A program made the translations under genes and the position numbers. From Parabacteroides sp. TM07-1AC (GTDB lineage: Bacteria > Bacteroidota > Bacteroidia > Bacteroidales > Tannerellaceae), in contig NZ_QUKD01000009.1 of the NCBI RefSeq assembly GCF_003480915.1, forward strand, positions 228,898-292,897: a stretch of 64,000 nt of DNA, written 5' to 3'. Positions 23,301 through 31,467 of this stretch are shown piece after piece. Under the pieces are notes generated by a model. The model did no database searches. It saw nothing but the letters and a program-made list of their open reading frames with translations, and had not been told where the DNA came from. How positions within the stretch are numbered: the first letter of the stretch is position 1; every line of letters starts with the position of its first letter.

Positions 23301-23600
23301 ATGAATGAATTAAGAGATATTTTAAAGATGGTACAAGTGGTACAATGTGAATGTTTCGGAACGGAAATCACAATAGCAATATTCACCAACCAGAAATATT
23401 TTTCAGTCCATGTACAACGTGCCGATCGGGATTATGAGGTTGTCTATTCAGACAAATTCTATTCAACTGAAACATTGGCAATAAACACGAAGAAGTTTGC
23501 TGGATTGTATGCATTTGTTGTCGATGAAATTTTTGGTATTGGATATACATTGATAGGAAACAAATTTGCCAAAGTAGAAAACCGCTGTGAAGCTGGCTAA
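23301..23600 (+). CDS. Early phage protein of unknown function
   Basis: The start ATG at 23301 is preceded by AAGGAGG, one of the few strong ribosome sites in the window, and is chosen over an upstream frame start at 23271. The 99-residue product begins MNELRDILKMVQVVQCECFG and has alternating beta segments (VHVQRADRDYEVVYSDKFY, YAFVVDEIFGIGYTLIG). It has no membrane segment or catalytic motif that I can name. It is the last gene before the noncoding RNA-like stretch. Confidence 0.6.
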   Translation: MNELRDILKMVQVVQCECFGTEITIAIFTNQKYFSVHVQRADRDYEVVYSDKFYSTETLAINTKKFAGLYAFVVDEIFGIGYTLIGNKFAKVENRCEAG

Positions 23601-23972
23601 TGATTGACTAAAATAAGGTTCAGCCGGGTGAGAATCCCGGCACACGGGCGGTCAGTAATCTGGGATGAAACATTACAGAGTGCGCACGATGTAAAGAGGC
23701 TGGTTCGATACCGGCACCGTCCACATTGAAAACGATCTTTGACGTACTACGAGATATGATATGTAACCATTAAGGCGTGTAGGCACGCTGGTTACGAGTA
23801 AATAACCCACTAAATGAGTCTGCGATATGAAGGAGAGAACACCAACCTAGAGCAGGCGGTCACAAGTATAGCGGAGTAAACAAAATTATTTGACAATATA
23901 TTCATTTTTCTGCCAGGCTTGTTACCGGGTTCGACTCCCGGTTGACCACATCAAATCAATAATAAATTAATT
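23601..23972 (+). ncRNA. Noncoding stretch with a cluster of tRNA-like folds
   Basis: This 372-base gap has no credible frame but strong structure. It contains a 6-bp hairpin with a 7-base loop (23623-23641) and a 78-base tRNA-like element (23646-23723). A two-part hairpin follows, GTAACCA/TGGTTAC around GCGTG/CACGC (23763-23795). Near 23919-23949 is a T-arm-like hairpin with loop TTCGACT. All lie on the sense strand of the early operon and would be transcribed from 23043. It may be degraded phage tRNAs or one larger structured RNA. Confidence 0.5.
23646..23723 (+). ncRNA. tRNA-like element without an anticodon arm
   Basis: GGGCGGT at 23646-23652 pairs with ACCGTCC at 23716-23722 (one G-U pair) and is followed by an A in the discriminator place. 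The T arm is GCTGG-TTCGATA-CCGGC, and a D-arm-like GTAAT/ATTAC stem has a loop containing GGG. The 22 bases where an anticodon arm should be do not form a standard stem. An alternative TTACA/TGTAA stem (23673-23677 with 23690-23694) competes with the D-like arm. It may be a pseudo-tRNA or a tRNA mimic. Confidence 0.5.
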
Positions 23973-24227
23973 ATGACTACACAAGAAGCAATTGAATTTA
24001 TCCGTATAAACAAACAGTACGGAGATAAAAAGGCCATATGTGAACTAGCTGGTGTATCACACCAGACATTTAATACTATGATGAAACATGAGAAAGGCCC
24101 TGATGAAGAGAAATGGTATGATGCCGAATACAAAGTATTGTGTGAGGCTGTCGCATATCTAAAACCAAAAGTTGTTCAACGCAAAAAGATGGCGGAGGAA
24201 CTTAAAAGAAAACTTGCACAGATATGA
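23973..24227 (+). CDS. Phage helix-turn-helix-like protein
   Basis: The 84-residue protein contains AICELAGVSHQTFNTMMKHEKG (about 21-42), which fits a helix-turn-helix, followed by a basic helical tail (KPKVVQRKKMAEELKRKLAQI). It overlaps the next start by four bases (ATGA). It is probably an early DNA-binding regulator of the phage; the target is unknown. Confidence 0.6.
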   Translation: MTTQEAIEFIRINKQYGDKKAICELAGVSHQTFNTMMKHEKGPDEEKWYDAEYKVLCEAVAYLKPKVVQRKKMAEELKRKLAQI

Positions 24228-24562
24228 TTCCGCTTACCGCTTCGGAAACTGATGCAGTACTTTACCTGGCCGAACATGAGGTTGTAAAGATTGCTGCCGA
24301 TAAGCGCTGTGTATCGGAACATACCGAAAAAAATCAAATTAAATCGGCAATGGCTAAACTGGGTGTAACTACCCAGATTGGATTGATAAAAGAATTCTTC
24401 CGGTTGATATACGGAGTTGAATTTAACCTAAAGGATGCCCGGCAATTAATGGCTTCATGTTTACTAATCCTTTTTCTTTCAACATTGAGTGGAACAGAAC
24501 AGTTAACATGCCGAGTTAGGAGGGTGAGAAGGAATGAAGTTGAATTTTATATGGCTGCGTGA
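24224..24562 (+). CDS. Phage LuxR/GerE-like HTH protein with a hydrophobic segment
   Basis: The first 60 residues resemble a GerE-type helix-turn-helix: LTASETDAVLYLAEHEVVKIAADKRCVSEHTEKNQIKSAMAKLGVTTQIGLIKEFF, where the recognition helix is in SEHTEKNQIKSAMAKLGV. A hydrophobic stretch follows (LMASCLLILFLSTLSG, about 79-94), so it could be membrane-tethered. It overlaps both neighbours by a few bases, which marks it as part of the early operon. Regulator function is inferred. Confidence 0.65.
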   Translation: MIPLTASETDAVLYLAEHEVVKIAADKRCVSEHTEKNQIKSAMAKLGVTTQIGLIKEFFRLIYGVEFNLKDARQLMASCLLILFLSTLSGTEQLTCRVRRVRRNEVEFYMAA

Positions 24563-24864
24563 TGCAAATAAATCAAATAATTCAAATGACGCAAAGTGAT
24601 TTAGAGACTGTAGTATCTGGATTGCTGTCAGAAAAGGCAAAAGCAGAAGTATATGAGCGCTATTATAGTGTTTTGATACCTGCTTCATGGGTCGCAAAAA
24701 TTCACGGTATAAGTTATCAGACAGTATTCCGGTATATCCAACGGGGATTGATAACACCAGAAGAACGAAACAGCCGTGATGAACATTATTTATTTCGGTT
24801 GTCTGATGTATTGAAGATGGATTTTAAACTACTGCAAAAACAACTAAGGAGGAATACTATATGA
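24562..24864 (+). CDS. MerR/excisionase-like DNA-binding protein
   Basis: The ATG at 24562 overlaps the upstream TGA, and a GTG at 24559 is an alternative. The 100-residue product has a C-terminal winged-helix-like segment: LIPASWVAKIHGISYQTVFRYIQRGLITPEE followed by HYLFRLSDVLKMD. This is the layout of MerR-like excisionase domains. A long N-terminal helix precedes it. It might be the excisionase, though it lies far from the integrase, or an early regulator. Confidence 0.6.
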   Translation: MQINQIIQMTQSDLETVVSGLLSEKAKAEVYERYYSVLIPASWVAKIHGISYQTVFRYIQRGLITPEERNSRDEHYLFRLSDVLKMDFKLLQKQLRRNTI

Positions 24865-25031
24865 AACTACTATTATCATTCTTATTCTTTTTCCTGTCTT
24901 TCGGATGCTTATTTCTTGTGTGTAACGCAGATAAATGGGAACCTGGAAATGTCTTTTTCTGGGCGTGTGTATTTGGAGTATCGGTCGTCGTGACGGAAAA
25001 ACAATTGAAGGAAAAAGAGAATACTAAATAA
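24861..25031 (+). CDS. Small membrane protein
   Basis: A 56-residue frame starts MKLLLSFLFFFLSFGCLF at an ATG that overlaps the upstream stop by four bases, behind AAGGAGG. It has two hydrophobic segments (about 3-20 and 33-43) and a charged tail (TEKQLKEKENTK), so it should sit in the inner membrane. It could be a lipoprotein at Cys16, but the second hydrophobic segment favours two helices. Role unknown. Confidence 0.6.
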   Translation: MKLLLSFLFFFLSFGCLFLVCNADKWEPGNVFFWACVFGVSVVVTEKQLKEKENTK

Positions 25032-25058
25032 TATTACTAACAAATTAATTTTCAAGCT

Positions 25059-26009
25059 ATGAGTTTATTCAAACAACCTTCCGAACTGGAAGTTTCTACA
25101 ACAATCAAAGCGCTGATCTACGGACAGCCAGGTCTTGGTAAGTCAACATTAGGTTTGTCTACTCCTTCTCCGGTATTATTGGATTTTGATGGAGGTGTAA
25201 AGCGTGTGAATGGCGCTTTTCAGTGTCCGACGTTACAGGTGAAAAATTGGGACATGGTGATTGAGGCATTGCAGGAAGATTTATCTCCATTTAAAACAAT
25301 CGTTATTGATACTGCCGGGAAGATGTTGGATTTTATGTCTGTCTATATTATTAAAAACGATCCGAAGATGGGCCAGCGTGATGGCTCCCTTTCTTTAAAA
25401 GGCTATGGAGTTCGTAAGACAATGTTTATCAATTTTCTTTCTCAGTGTTCAATGATGGGAAAGAATTTGATTTTTGTCGCCCATGAACGGGAGGAGAAAG
25501 ATGGAGAGAACCGGATTGTCCGTCCGGAGATTGGTGGATCATCTGCGGGGGACCTGATTAAAGAACTCGATTTGGTTGGTTACATGCAAGCGATTGGAAG
25601 TGAACGCACGATTAGCTGGTCACCTACAGAGAAATTCTATGCAAAGAATACATGTAATCTCCCGCCCATGCAGAAGATACCAATCATTATTGATGCTTCT
25701 GGCAATGTTACCGGACAAAACATTTTCTTATCAAGTATATTCGATAGCTATCAGACTTATTTAAAAAAACAGGCAGATATCAGTAATGATTATGAGGCTT
25801 TGATTGATGTTGTAAAGGAAAATGTAGAATTGATTGTTGATGCTGATACCGCTAACGGTGTCACTGAAAACATGGGAAAGCTACAACATATTTGGGATAG
25901 CAAACTGAAAGCCGGTCTGATGATCCGGGATAAATGTAATAGCCTGGGATTAAAGTTGAATAAATTAACTAAGAAGTATGAATCAGCCGATGCCGCAGCA
26001 ACAGCCTAA
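25059..26009 (+). CDS. Phage AAA ATP-binding protein (AAA_24, RecA/Sak4-like)
   Basis: The 316-residue protein has Walker A GQPGLGKST at residues 22-30 and a Walker B-like KTIVIDTAG near 86-94. LIFVAHE follows near 143, the pattern of phage AAA_24 proteins related to the Sak4 recombinases. These bind single-stranded DNA and aid recombination or replication. It leads a tight operon with a PD-(D/E)XK nuclease and a NinB-like protein, which supports a recombination role. Its 3' end overlaps the next gene by 32 bases. Confidence 0.85.
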   Translation: MSLFKQPSELEVSTTIKALIYGQPGLGKSTLGLSTPSPVLLDFDGGVKRVNGAFQCPTLQVKNWDMVIEALQEDLSPFKTIVIDTAGKMLDFMSVYIIKNDPKMGQRDGSLSLKGYGVRKTMFINFLSQCSMMGKNLIFVAHEREEKDGENRIVRPEIGGSSAGDLIKELDLVGYMQAIGSERTISWSPTEKFYAKNTCNLPPMQKIPIIIDASGNVTGQNIFLSSIFDSYQTYLKKQADISNDYEALIDVVKENVELIVDADTANGVTENMGKLQHIWDSKLKAGLMIRDKCNSLGLKLNKLTKKYESADAAATA

Positions 26010-26778
26010 GTATAAATTCTACCCGTCTCTTTTAGATCAGTTTGAAAAGTATCTGCATGTTGATCGTGAGTTTGAGAGTTTTTTCAATCGAGACAAAGAG
26101 ACAGATGAGTATAAAAAGACGTATGAAGAGATAGAGACTGAAATGAAACAGTCTCTACTTGACAGTATTAACCGGGTTCCGTTCGATTCAGAACCCGCGG
26201 ATAAGGGTACAGCATTCAATGATATTGTTGATTACTTTATCCACAACAAGCCTGTCAAAACTCAGATAGTGGAAGATATCAATAGTGATACAATTACAGC
26301 GACATACAACAACAGAACGTTTTTATTTTCATATCACTTCTGTTGTAAAGCTGCTGAATACTTTCATGGATCAGTTAGTCAGTTGTTTGTTAAAGCCGTT
26401 CTTCCTACAAAATACGGGACCGTAGAGTTGTACGGGTATATTGATGAACTGAACCGAAATAGGGTGTACGATATTAAGACAACTTCCCGGTATGAGTTTG
26501 GAAAGTACTCAGAAGGTTGGCAACGACATGTGTATCCTTATTGCCTTATCTCTTCCGGACTAGTCAAAGACATTGATTCTTTTGAATACACCGCTTATCA
26601 TTTGAAAGGAGGTACAAGCCGGACACCACTCATTACCGGTGCTCAATTTCCGGAACTTTATAAATATGACCACGAACAGAGCCGAACACTATTAACCCGG
26701 CATTGTGAAAGGTTTATTGAATTTCTCGAATTGAACCGGGAACTAATCACTGATAAAAAGATTTTTGCTGAAATATGA
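25978..26778 (+). CDS. PD-(D/E)XK family nuclease
   Basis: The 266-residue protein has a nuclease core: PADKGTAFNDIVDYFIH near 76-92 as the helix with a conserved Glu/Asp-type position, VELYGYIDELNRNRVYDIKTTSRYEFGKY near 143-171 with the D...D-x-K motif (VYDIKTT), and a WQRHVYPYCL segment that fits the conserved Gln/Tyr helix. Such nucleases process DNA ends with phage recombinases. It pairs with the AAA_24 gene upstream and overlaps the next gene by four bases. Confidence 0.8.
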   Translation: MNQPMPQQQPKYKFYPSLLDQFEKYLHVDREFESFFNRDKETDEYKKTYEEIETEMKQSLLDSINRVPFDSEPADKGTAFNDIVDYFIHNKPVKTQIVEDINSDTITATYNNRTFLFSYHFCCKAAEYFHGSVSQLFVKAVLPTKYGTVELYGYIDELNRNRVYDIKTTSRYEFGKYSEGWQRHVYPYCLISSGLVKDIDSFEYTAYHLKGGTSRTPLITGAQFPELYKYDHEQSRTLLTRHCERFIEFLELNRELITDKKIFAEI

Positions 26779-27200
26779 AAACACGATTTGTCAAGGAACA
26801 AGGAGTAATCAAGTGGCTAGGTCAGCCGATCGAGCTTCTCTTTAATCTTGTTGTCAACGGTGAATATACGCTTGAAATAAAGAAAAAAGTAAAGAAACGC
26901 ACTGTTGACCAAAACGCCCTCATGTGGATGTGGCTTACTTGTATAGAAGATGAAACAGGTACACTGAAACAAGATGTATATGAATATTACTGTAAAAAGT
27001 TCCTTTGGCGAAATGTATTCATTAATGGTAAAGAGGAAATTGTCGTCCGGACTACATCGAAACTTAATACGGCTGAAATGACTGTATTTCTCAACAAAGT
27101 ACAGGCGGATGCCGCTAGCGAATTCGGTATAAGATTACCGTCTCCGGACGATCAATATTTCAACTCATTTACAAACAGGTATGAACATATAAGGTATTAG
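26775..27200 (+). CDS. NinB-like recombination protein
   Basis: The 141-residue protein has KKKVKKRTVDQNALMWMWLTCIEDETG near 36-62, matching the NinB signature in which R-T-x-x-QN is followed by a Trp-rich helix. The C-terminal NTAEMTVFLNKVQADAASEFGIRLPSPDDQ segment also fits. NinB (lambda Orf) is an accessory recombination mediator. Its place after the nuclease supports the same pathway. Confidence 0.8.
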   Translation: MKTRFVKEQGVIKWLGQPIELLFNLVVNGEYTLEIKKKVKKRTVDQNALMWMWLTCIEDETGTLKQDVYEYYCKKFLWRNVFINGKEEIVVRTTSKLNTAEMTVFLNKVQADAASEFGIRLPSPDDQYFNSFTNRYEHIRY

Positions 27201-27201
27201 G

Positions 27202-27393
27202 ATGGAAAAACAGGTTAAGATTGGGAATCTCGCCCATGAACATGAGAGTGAAACCGCTAAACAGACTTTGATTAAATCAGTAAAAGCCACTGAAAGAAGG
27301 TTGTTGAAAGCGAAGAAATTAATCCGGTTAGTGATTGGTTCAGCAATAGTAATGACCACATGCCCGGAAAAGTATAACACATTAATTCGTTGA
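27202..27393 (+). CDS. Small phage protein of unknown function
   Basis: The 63-residue product begins MEKQVKIGNLAHEHESET, has a basic helix (KATERRLLKAKKLIRLVIGS) and no clear domain. It starts two bases after the NinB-like stop and ends five bases before the next gene, so it is part of the early operon. I do not recognise it. Confidence 0.6.
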   Translation: MEKQVKIGNLAHEHESETAKQTLIKSVKATERRLLKAKKLIRLVIGSAIVMTTCPEKYNTLIR

Positions 27394-27397
27394 TAGT

Positions 27398-28060
27398 ATG
27401 GAAGAAAGAGAACCTAAAATTAAAAAGGCCGTTTTGAATGGTCGTCAGTTGACAGTAACTTATACGGAGTTCCGTCCGGAGGGTGACAAGGATATTGTTG
27501 TTAAGTCTGAGATACCGGCACATATTGATTGTACAAATGCTTTCAAGAAACTGATTCCTCATTTTATTCTTCTCACAGAAATGAAAGAATCCGATAAAGT
27601 AAGTGAGCGAGCTGCGATTGTTGGAATGGATAATCTGACTGGTGACGACGATGATTTTAAGAATGCTGATGTTTACGGTATCAAAATGGGAAAGAATGAT
27701 AGTAGTACCGATACGGTCATTTTGATGGGTGAACGGTATCTTCAAATTGGTGGTTCAGTTGATTTCAGTTCTCCTGCTCAGGCGTTGGAATCATCGGATA
27801 GTGAATTTGAATATCCTTACATTAATGAATTGAACCTGGCTGTACAGGCAGTGATTTATGAAGTAAAAGAATATTTGTTCAATCAAAAATTTGCTATAAC
27901 TCAAACGACGCTAGACTTTGAAGCAGTACCGGACGCTCCGTTTGAAGCCGGAAAAATGGTAGATACGGATACCGGAGTAGTTACTCCGATCACTGTTGAG
28001 AAACCGAAGCGAGGACGTAAACCGAAAAATCAACCTCTTGCAACAGCAGCAGCATGTTAA
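27398..28060 (+). CDS. Early phage protein with AT-hook-like tail
   Basis: The 220-residue protein is mostly beta-rich in the first half (KKAVLNGRQLTVTYTEFRPEGDKDIVVKSEIPAH). It ends in KPKRGRKPKNQP, whose RGRKP core is an AT-hook motif for binding the minor groove. The middle has no named motif. Its place between recombination and helicase genes suggests a DNA-associated role, possibly a single-strand-binding or annealing partner; this is inferred. Confidence 0.6.
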   Translation: MEEREPKIKKAVLNGRQLTVTYTEFRPEGDKDIVVKSEIPAHIDCTNAFKKLIPHFILLTEMKESDKVSERAAIVGMDNLTGDDDDFKNADVYGIKMGKNDSSTDTVILMGERYLQIGGSVDFSSPAQALESSDSEFEYPYINELNLAVQAVIYEVKEYLFNQKFAITQTTLDFEAVPDAPFEAGKMVDTDTGVVTPITVEKPKRGRKPKNQPLATAAAC

Positions 28061-29805
28061 TCCAAGAAGACGAAAAGAATTATTTCCTGCAATTTAAGTA
28101 TCATCCGCTTATGATTGATGTTGTCAAACGTATTCCTGGACGGAAGTTTGACAGCAAACTAAATATGTGGGTGATACCTAAAAGTTTTTATCCACCTGGA
28201 AAATATACTCAAAAGGCCTATGTCGACATTTTTGCTAACTGGGCTGTGAAAAAAGGCTATGAGAAAAGCGTACAAAAAGGAGCTCAGGCTTCAAGACCGG
28301 ACGTTCACTATACGCTTCCTCCGATGCTGGAATTACTTTCACCGCATGGGCTAAAGATAGAGCCTTTCCCATATCAGAAACAAGGTATTGCCTATGCTTT
28401 ACAGAAAAAGAGGTGTTTTTTCGGGGATCAACCTGGTTTAGGAAAGACATTGCAGGCTATCGGTACATCTTTTATAGCAAAAACATGGCCGGTATTGGTG
28501 ATCTGTCCCGCCAGTCTAAAGATCAACTGGCAACGGGAATGGAAGAAATTCACTGGAAAAGATGCGATTATCCTTGATGATCGGAATAAAAACAACTGGC
28601 ACCGGTATTACGAAATGGGGTGCTGTGATGTTTTCATTACGAATTATGAATCATTGAAAAAGTTTTTTGTTGAAGACTTTGCCGGTGGTGTAACCCGGTC
28701 GATTAAGCTAAAGCCGGTAGCCAGTTTGTTTAAGTGTGTGATCATTGATGAAAGCCACCGATGTAAGTCAAGTAAGACACAGCAATCAAAGATTTGTTAC
28801 AAGTTATGCCAGGGAAAGGAATATCGTTTCCTGCTCACTGGAACACCTTCGATCAATGGTCCGGGTGACCTGATCCAGCAATTAAAGATTATGAATCGTT
28901 TGGATGATTTTGGAGGATATAAGAGTTTTGAAGCAAACTTTATGCAGGGGCCACGGCAGGCAAGTAATTTGGAGATGCTAAACTGGCGATTATGGAATAC
29001 CGGTTTCTTCCGGAGGGAGAAAGCAAAGGTTTTGGATCAGCTGCCGGATAAGATGCGTCAGGTCGTGAATGTGGATATCACAAACAGAAAAGAATATCAG
29101 GATGCAGAACATGATCTGCTTAGTTATCTGGCTGCTTATGAAAATGCTGATGATGAAAAGTTACGACGGGCCGAACGTGGTAAAGTGATGGTACAAATGC
29201 AGAAACTCCGACAAATTGCAGCTAGAGGAAAAATATCGGCAGCCGTAGAGTTTATCCAGGACATAATTGATTCCGGTGAAAAATTGATTGTTTTTGCCTT
29301 TCTTAAAGAGGTTGTACAGGAGATAAAGAAAGTATTCCCTAATGCAGTTACCATCGTTGGAGACAATACCAGCCAGGAACGACAGGATGCCGTTGATCGG
29401 TTTCAGAATGATCCGAAATGTAACCTTATCATCTGTAATTATAAATCGGCAGGGGTAGGTCTTACATTGACAGCTAGTAGCCGTGTTGCCTTTGTTGAGT
29501 TCCCGTGGACGTTTGCCGACTGCGAGCAGGCGGAAGATAGAGCGCATCGTATCGGTCAAAAGAATAGTGTGAATTGTTATTACTTCCTTGGAAAAAATAC
29601 AATTGATGAATCGATATGGGATATTATTCAGACAAAGAAAGACATAGCAAACGATGTAACCGGGACAGATGATCAGGTACCGGAGAAAACTGTCGATGCA
29701 ATGATTTTGAAAATGTCTGCTAAATCAGGAATCAAGAAAAGTGAAACAAGCACGTCTCCGTTCGATCGTCGTCTGGATGGTGCACTATTCAGCAATGCAA
29801 TATGA
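28054..29805 (+). CDS. SNF2/DEAD-box-type helicase
   Basis: The 583-residue protein opens with a short HARP-like segment (KFDSKLNMWVIPKSF). The motor domains follow: motif Q-like PFPYQKQGIAYAL, Walker A FFGDQPGLGKTLQ near 122-134, Walker B/DExH VIIDESHRCKSSKT near 229-242, LTGTPSING, and the second RecA domain with VGDNTSQERQDAVDRF, CNYKSAGVGLTLT and the arginine finger region QAEDRAHRIGQ. It should move along duplex DNA or reverse forks during replication. It overlaps the VRR-NUC gene. Confidence 0.93.
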   Translation: MLIQEDEKNYFLQFKYHPLMIDVVKRIPGRKFDSKLNMWVIPKSFYPPGKYTQKAYVDIFANWAVKKGYEKSVQKGAQASRPDVHYTLPPMLELLSPHGLKIEPFPYQKQGIAYALQKKRCFFGDQPGLGKTLQAIGTSFIAKTWPVLVICPASLKINWQREWKKFTGKDAIILDDRNKNNWHRYYEMGCCDVFITNYESLKKFFVEDFAGGVTRSIKLKPVASLFKCVIIDESHRCKSSKTQQSKICYKLCQGKEYRFLLTGTPSINGPGDLIQQLKIMNRLDDFGGYKSFEANFMQGPRQASNLEMLNWRLWNTGFFRREKAKVLDQLPDKMRQVVNVDITNRKEYQDAEHDLLSYLAAYENADDEKLRRAERGKVMVQMQKLRQIAARGKISAAVEFIQDIIDSGEKLIVFAFLKEVVQEIKKVFPNAVTIVGDNTSQERQDAVDRFQNDPKCNLIICNYKSAGVGLTLTASSRVAFVEFPWTFADCEQAEDRAHRIGQKNSVNCYYFLGKNTIDESIWDIIQTKKDIANDVTGTDDQVPEKTVDAMILKMSAKSGIKKSETSTSPFDRRLDGALFSNAI

Positions 29806-30155
29806 AAGGTGAGGCAGGTCTGCAATCTTCATGTATAGAGTGGTTCAATCTACAATTTCCAAAATTGAAACTGCTTCTTTTCGCTGTTCCGAACGGTGGC
29901 CGGCGTAACAAGATAGAAGCGGCCAATCTCAAAAGGCAGGGTGTCCGGGCTGGTGTTGCTGATCTTATTTTACTTTTTCCAAAAGGTGGTCACGGTAGCC
30001 TTTGCATAGAGATGAAGTATAAGAAAGGTACGCAGCAGGATTCGCAGAAGGACTGGCAGAGGGTAGCGGAGGCGGCAGGCAATAAATACGTTGTCTGCCG
30101 GTCATTGAATGAGTTTATGAAAGAGGTCAAGAACTATTTAGGTATTGAGCGATGA
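29802..30155 (+). CDS. VRR-NUC domain nuclease
   Basis: The 117-residue single-domain protein has the VRR-NUC core: an N-terminal SSCIEWFN helix with the conserved Glu/Gln region, then FAVPNGGRRNKIEAANLKRQGVRAGVADLILL, where VADLILLFP provides the Asp, and GSLCIEMKYKKGTQQ providing E-x-K. VRR-NUC proteins cut branched DNA and are common beside phage SNF2 helicases. It is translationally coupled to both neighbours (ATGA overlaps). Confidence 0.92.
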   Translation: MKGEAGLQSSCIEWFNLQFPKLKLLLFAVPNGGRRNKIEAANLKRQGVRAGVADLILLFPKGGHGSLCIEMKYKKGTQQDSQKDWQRVAEAAGNKYVVCRSLNEFMKEVKNYLGIER

Positions 30156-30862
30156 ATTATATTGAATTAATAAATCGGTTTTGGGAATTGGATGAGCAAT
30201 GGCAATTCTCCTGCTGTGAAACGAGACTGTATTTTTACTTGGTAAAAACAGCAAATCGTTTAGGCTGGGTGGATAACTGGACGCATTCGGATGATAGAAC
30301 ATCTGCAAATGTGGGAGTGTCATTGAATACAATGAAAACAGCCAGGAACCGGTTATCTCAGATTGGTTTGATTAAATTTATTTCCGGTGGAAAAGGTCAA
30401 AAAGATAAAACAAGGTATCAAATTTTGACACCTAACTTAATACCTAACTTGACACCTAACTTAACACCTAATCTGATACCTAACCAGACCCCTATAAATA
30501 AACTAAATAAAACAAGTAATAATATACCCCCTATAATCCCCCATGAAAACAATTTGCCTTTTCCGGAAGAAAAGCCGAAAAAGAAATCCAGTAGGGCAAA
30601 GAAAGAATTTATTCCTCCAGTACTGGACGATGTATTAAAATTCTTTTCCGGCAGCTTATTGCCTGATTGGGAGAACCAGGGACGGTTATTTTTCTCTCAT
30701 TACAATTCCCAGGGCTGGCGTAAAGGAACCGGCGTACAGGTTACTGACTGGGATAGTTTAGCAAACAAATGGATTTTAGACGAAAAAATTAAACGAGATG
30801 CAAGGAGTACAGGAAGTAAGACAAACAATCCAGCGTCCGGTAACGGATACGCCGGAAAATAA
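30152..30862 (+). CDS. Phage replication initiator (O-like) with winged-helix N-terminus
   Basis: The 236-residue protein starts with a winged-helix region (DEQWQFSCCETRLYFYLVKTANRLGW, then TSANVGVSLNTMKTARNRLSQIGLI near 50-74). A repetitive linker of TPNLIPNL-type residues (about 93-113) is encoded by 12-bp DNA repeats. The C-terminal domain is DnaD-like (FFSGSLLPDWENQGRLFFSHY, DSLANKWI). The layout of DNA-binding domain, repeats and then a helicase loader gene copies lambda O/P, so it likely melts the origin located in its own gene. Confidence 0.8.
   Translation: MNYIELINRFWELDEQWQFSCCETRLYFYLVKTANRLGWVDNWTHSDDRTSANVGVSLNTMKTARNRLSQIGLIKFISGGKGQKDKTRYQILTPNLIPNLTPNLTPNLIPNQTPINKLNKTSNNIPPIIPHENNLPFPEEKPKKKSSRAKKEFIPPVLDDVLKFFSGSLLPDWENQGRLFFSHYNSQGWRKGTGVQVTDWDSLANKWILDEKIKRDARSTGSKTNNPASGNGYAGK
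30428..30487 (+). repeat. Five 12-bp iteron-like repeats inside the initiator gene
   Basis: Five direct copies of a 12-bp unit close to ACACCTAACTTR follow without gaps, with a degenerate sixth copy to about 30496. An AT-rich stretch comes directly after (ATAAATAAACTAAATAAAAC). In lambda the origin repeats lie within the O gene in the same way, so this is a candidate replication origin. Confidence 0.6.
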
Positions 30863-31445
30863 GATTGACCTAACGGCCTATAAGAAATTGTTTCTTCGGG
30901 TAGCAGATCACTATTCCAAAGGCACATTTGTAATCGACGAGCGAAACAGAGCGATCGTGTATTCCCTGTTTCTGTATTTCCTGAAACAACCGGGATCGCT
31001 CGATATCCAAAAAGGTTTGTGGTTAGCCGGTCCGGTCGGTACCGGGAAATCTACGTTGATGTATATTTTCAGCAGGTTTATGCAAACTTTACAAAGGGGG
31101 TTCCGAGTGTATGTGTGTAGCCGGATTACGACAGAATATACAATGCACGGAGATTTGAGCCGGTATCTGGATAATGCCGGATGGTCTTCATTGGGCCCGG
31201 TTGATATGTGTTTCGACGAGTTCGGCCGTGAACCGATCCCGGCAAAATATTTCGGGAATGAGTTGAATGTGATGCAGCATATATTTCACATTCGGTACAG
31301 CTATTGGCAACAGTACGGATTGAGAACTTATGTCACAACGAACCTGTACCCTAAAGACGTCGAGCGCAAATACGGTGATTATATCCGTGATCGACGTGGT
31401 GAAATGTTCAACCTGATTGAGTTGAACGGAGAAAGTAGAAGATAA
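30798..31445 (+). CDS. DnaC-like helicase loader (AAA+ ATPase)
   Basis: The 215-residue protein has Walker A LAGPVGTGKSTLM near 74-86, a Walker B-like VDMCFDEFG near 134-142, and a sensor region with RTYVTTNLYPKDVERKYG near 173-190, plus a DRRGEMFNLIEL end. This is the core of DnaC/IstB-like loaders. It overlaps the initiator gene by 65 bases in another frame, an O/P-like arrangement, and should bring the host replicative helicase to the origin. Confidence 0.85.
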   Translation: MQGVQEVRQTIQRPVTDTPENKIDLTAYKKLFLRVADHYSKGTFVIDERNRAIVYSLFLYFLKQPGSLDIQKGLWLAGPVGTGKSTLMYIFSRFMQTLQRGFRVYVCSRITTEYTMHGDLSRYLDNAGWSSLGPVDMCFDEFGREPIPAKYFGNELNVMQHIFHIRYSYWQQYGLRTYVTTNLYPKDVERKYGDYIRDRRGEMFNLIELNGESRR

Positions 31446-31467
31446 CTAAACTAAAAAATAATATCCT

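Noticed and set aside
23583..23648. Further tRNA around the hairpin at 23623-23641
   Set aside because: A weak acceptor pairing needs a bulge and the element would overlap the preceding gene; only the hairpin is supported.
30428..30496. 12-bp direct repeats as a CRISPR array
   Set aside because: The repeats are short, have no spacers and are in frame within a coding sequence; iterons fit better.
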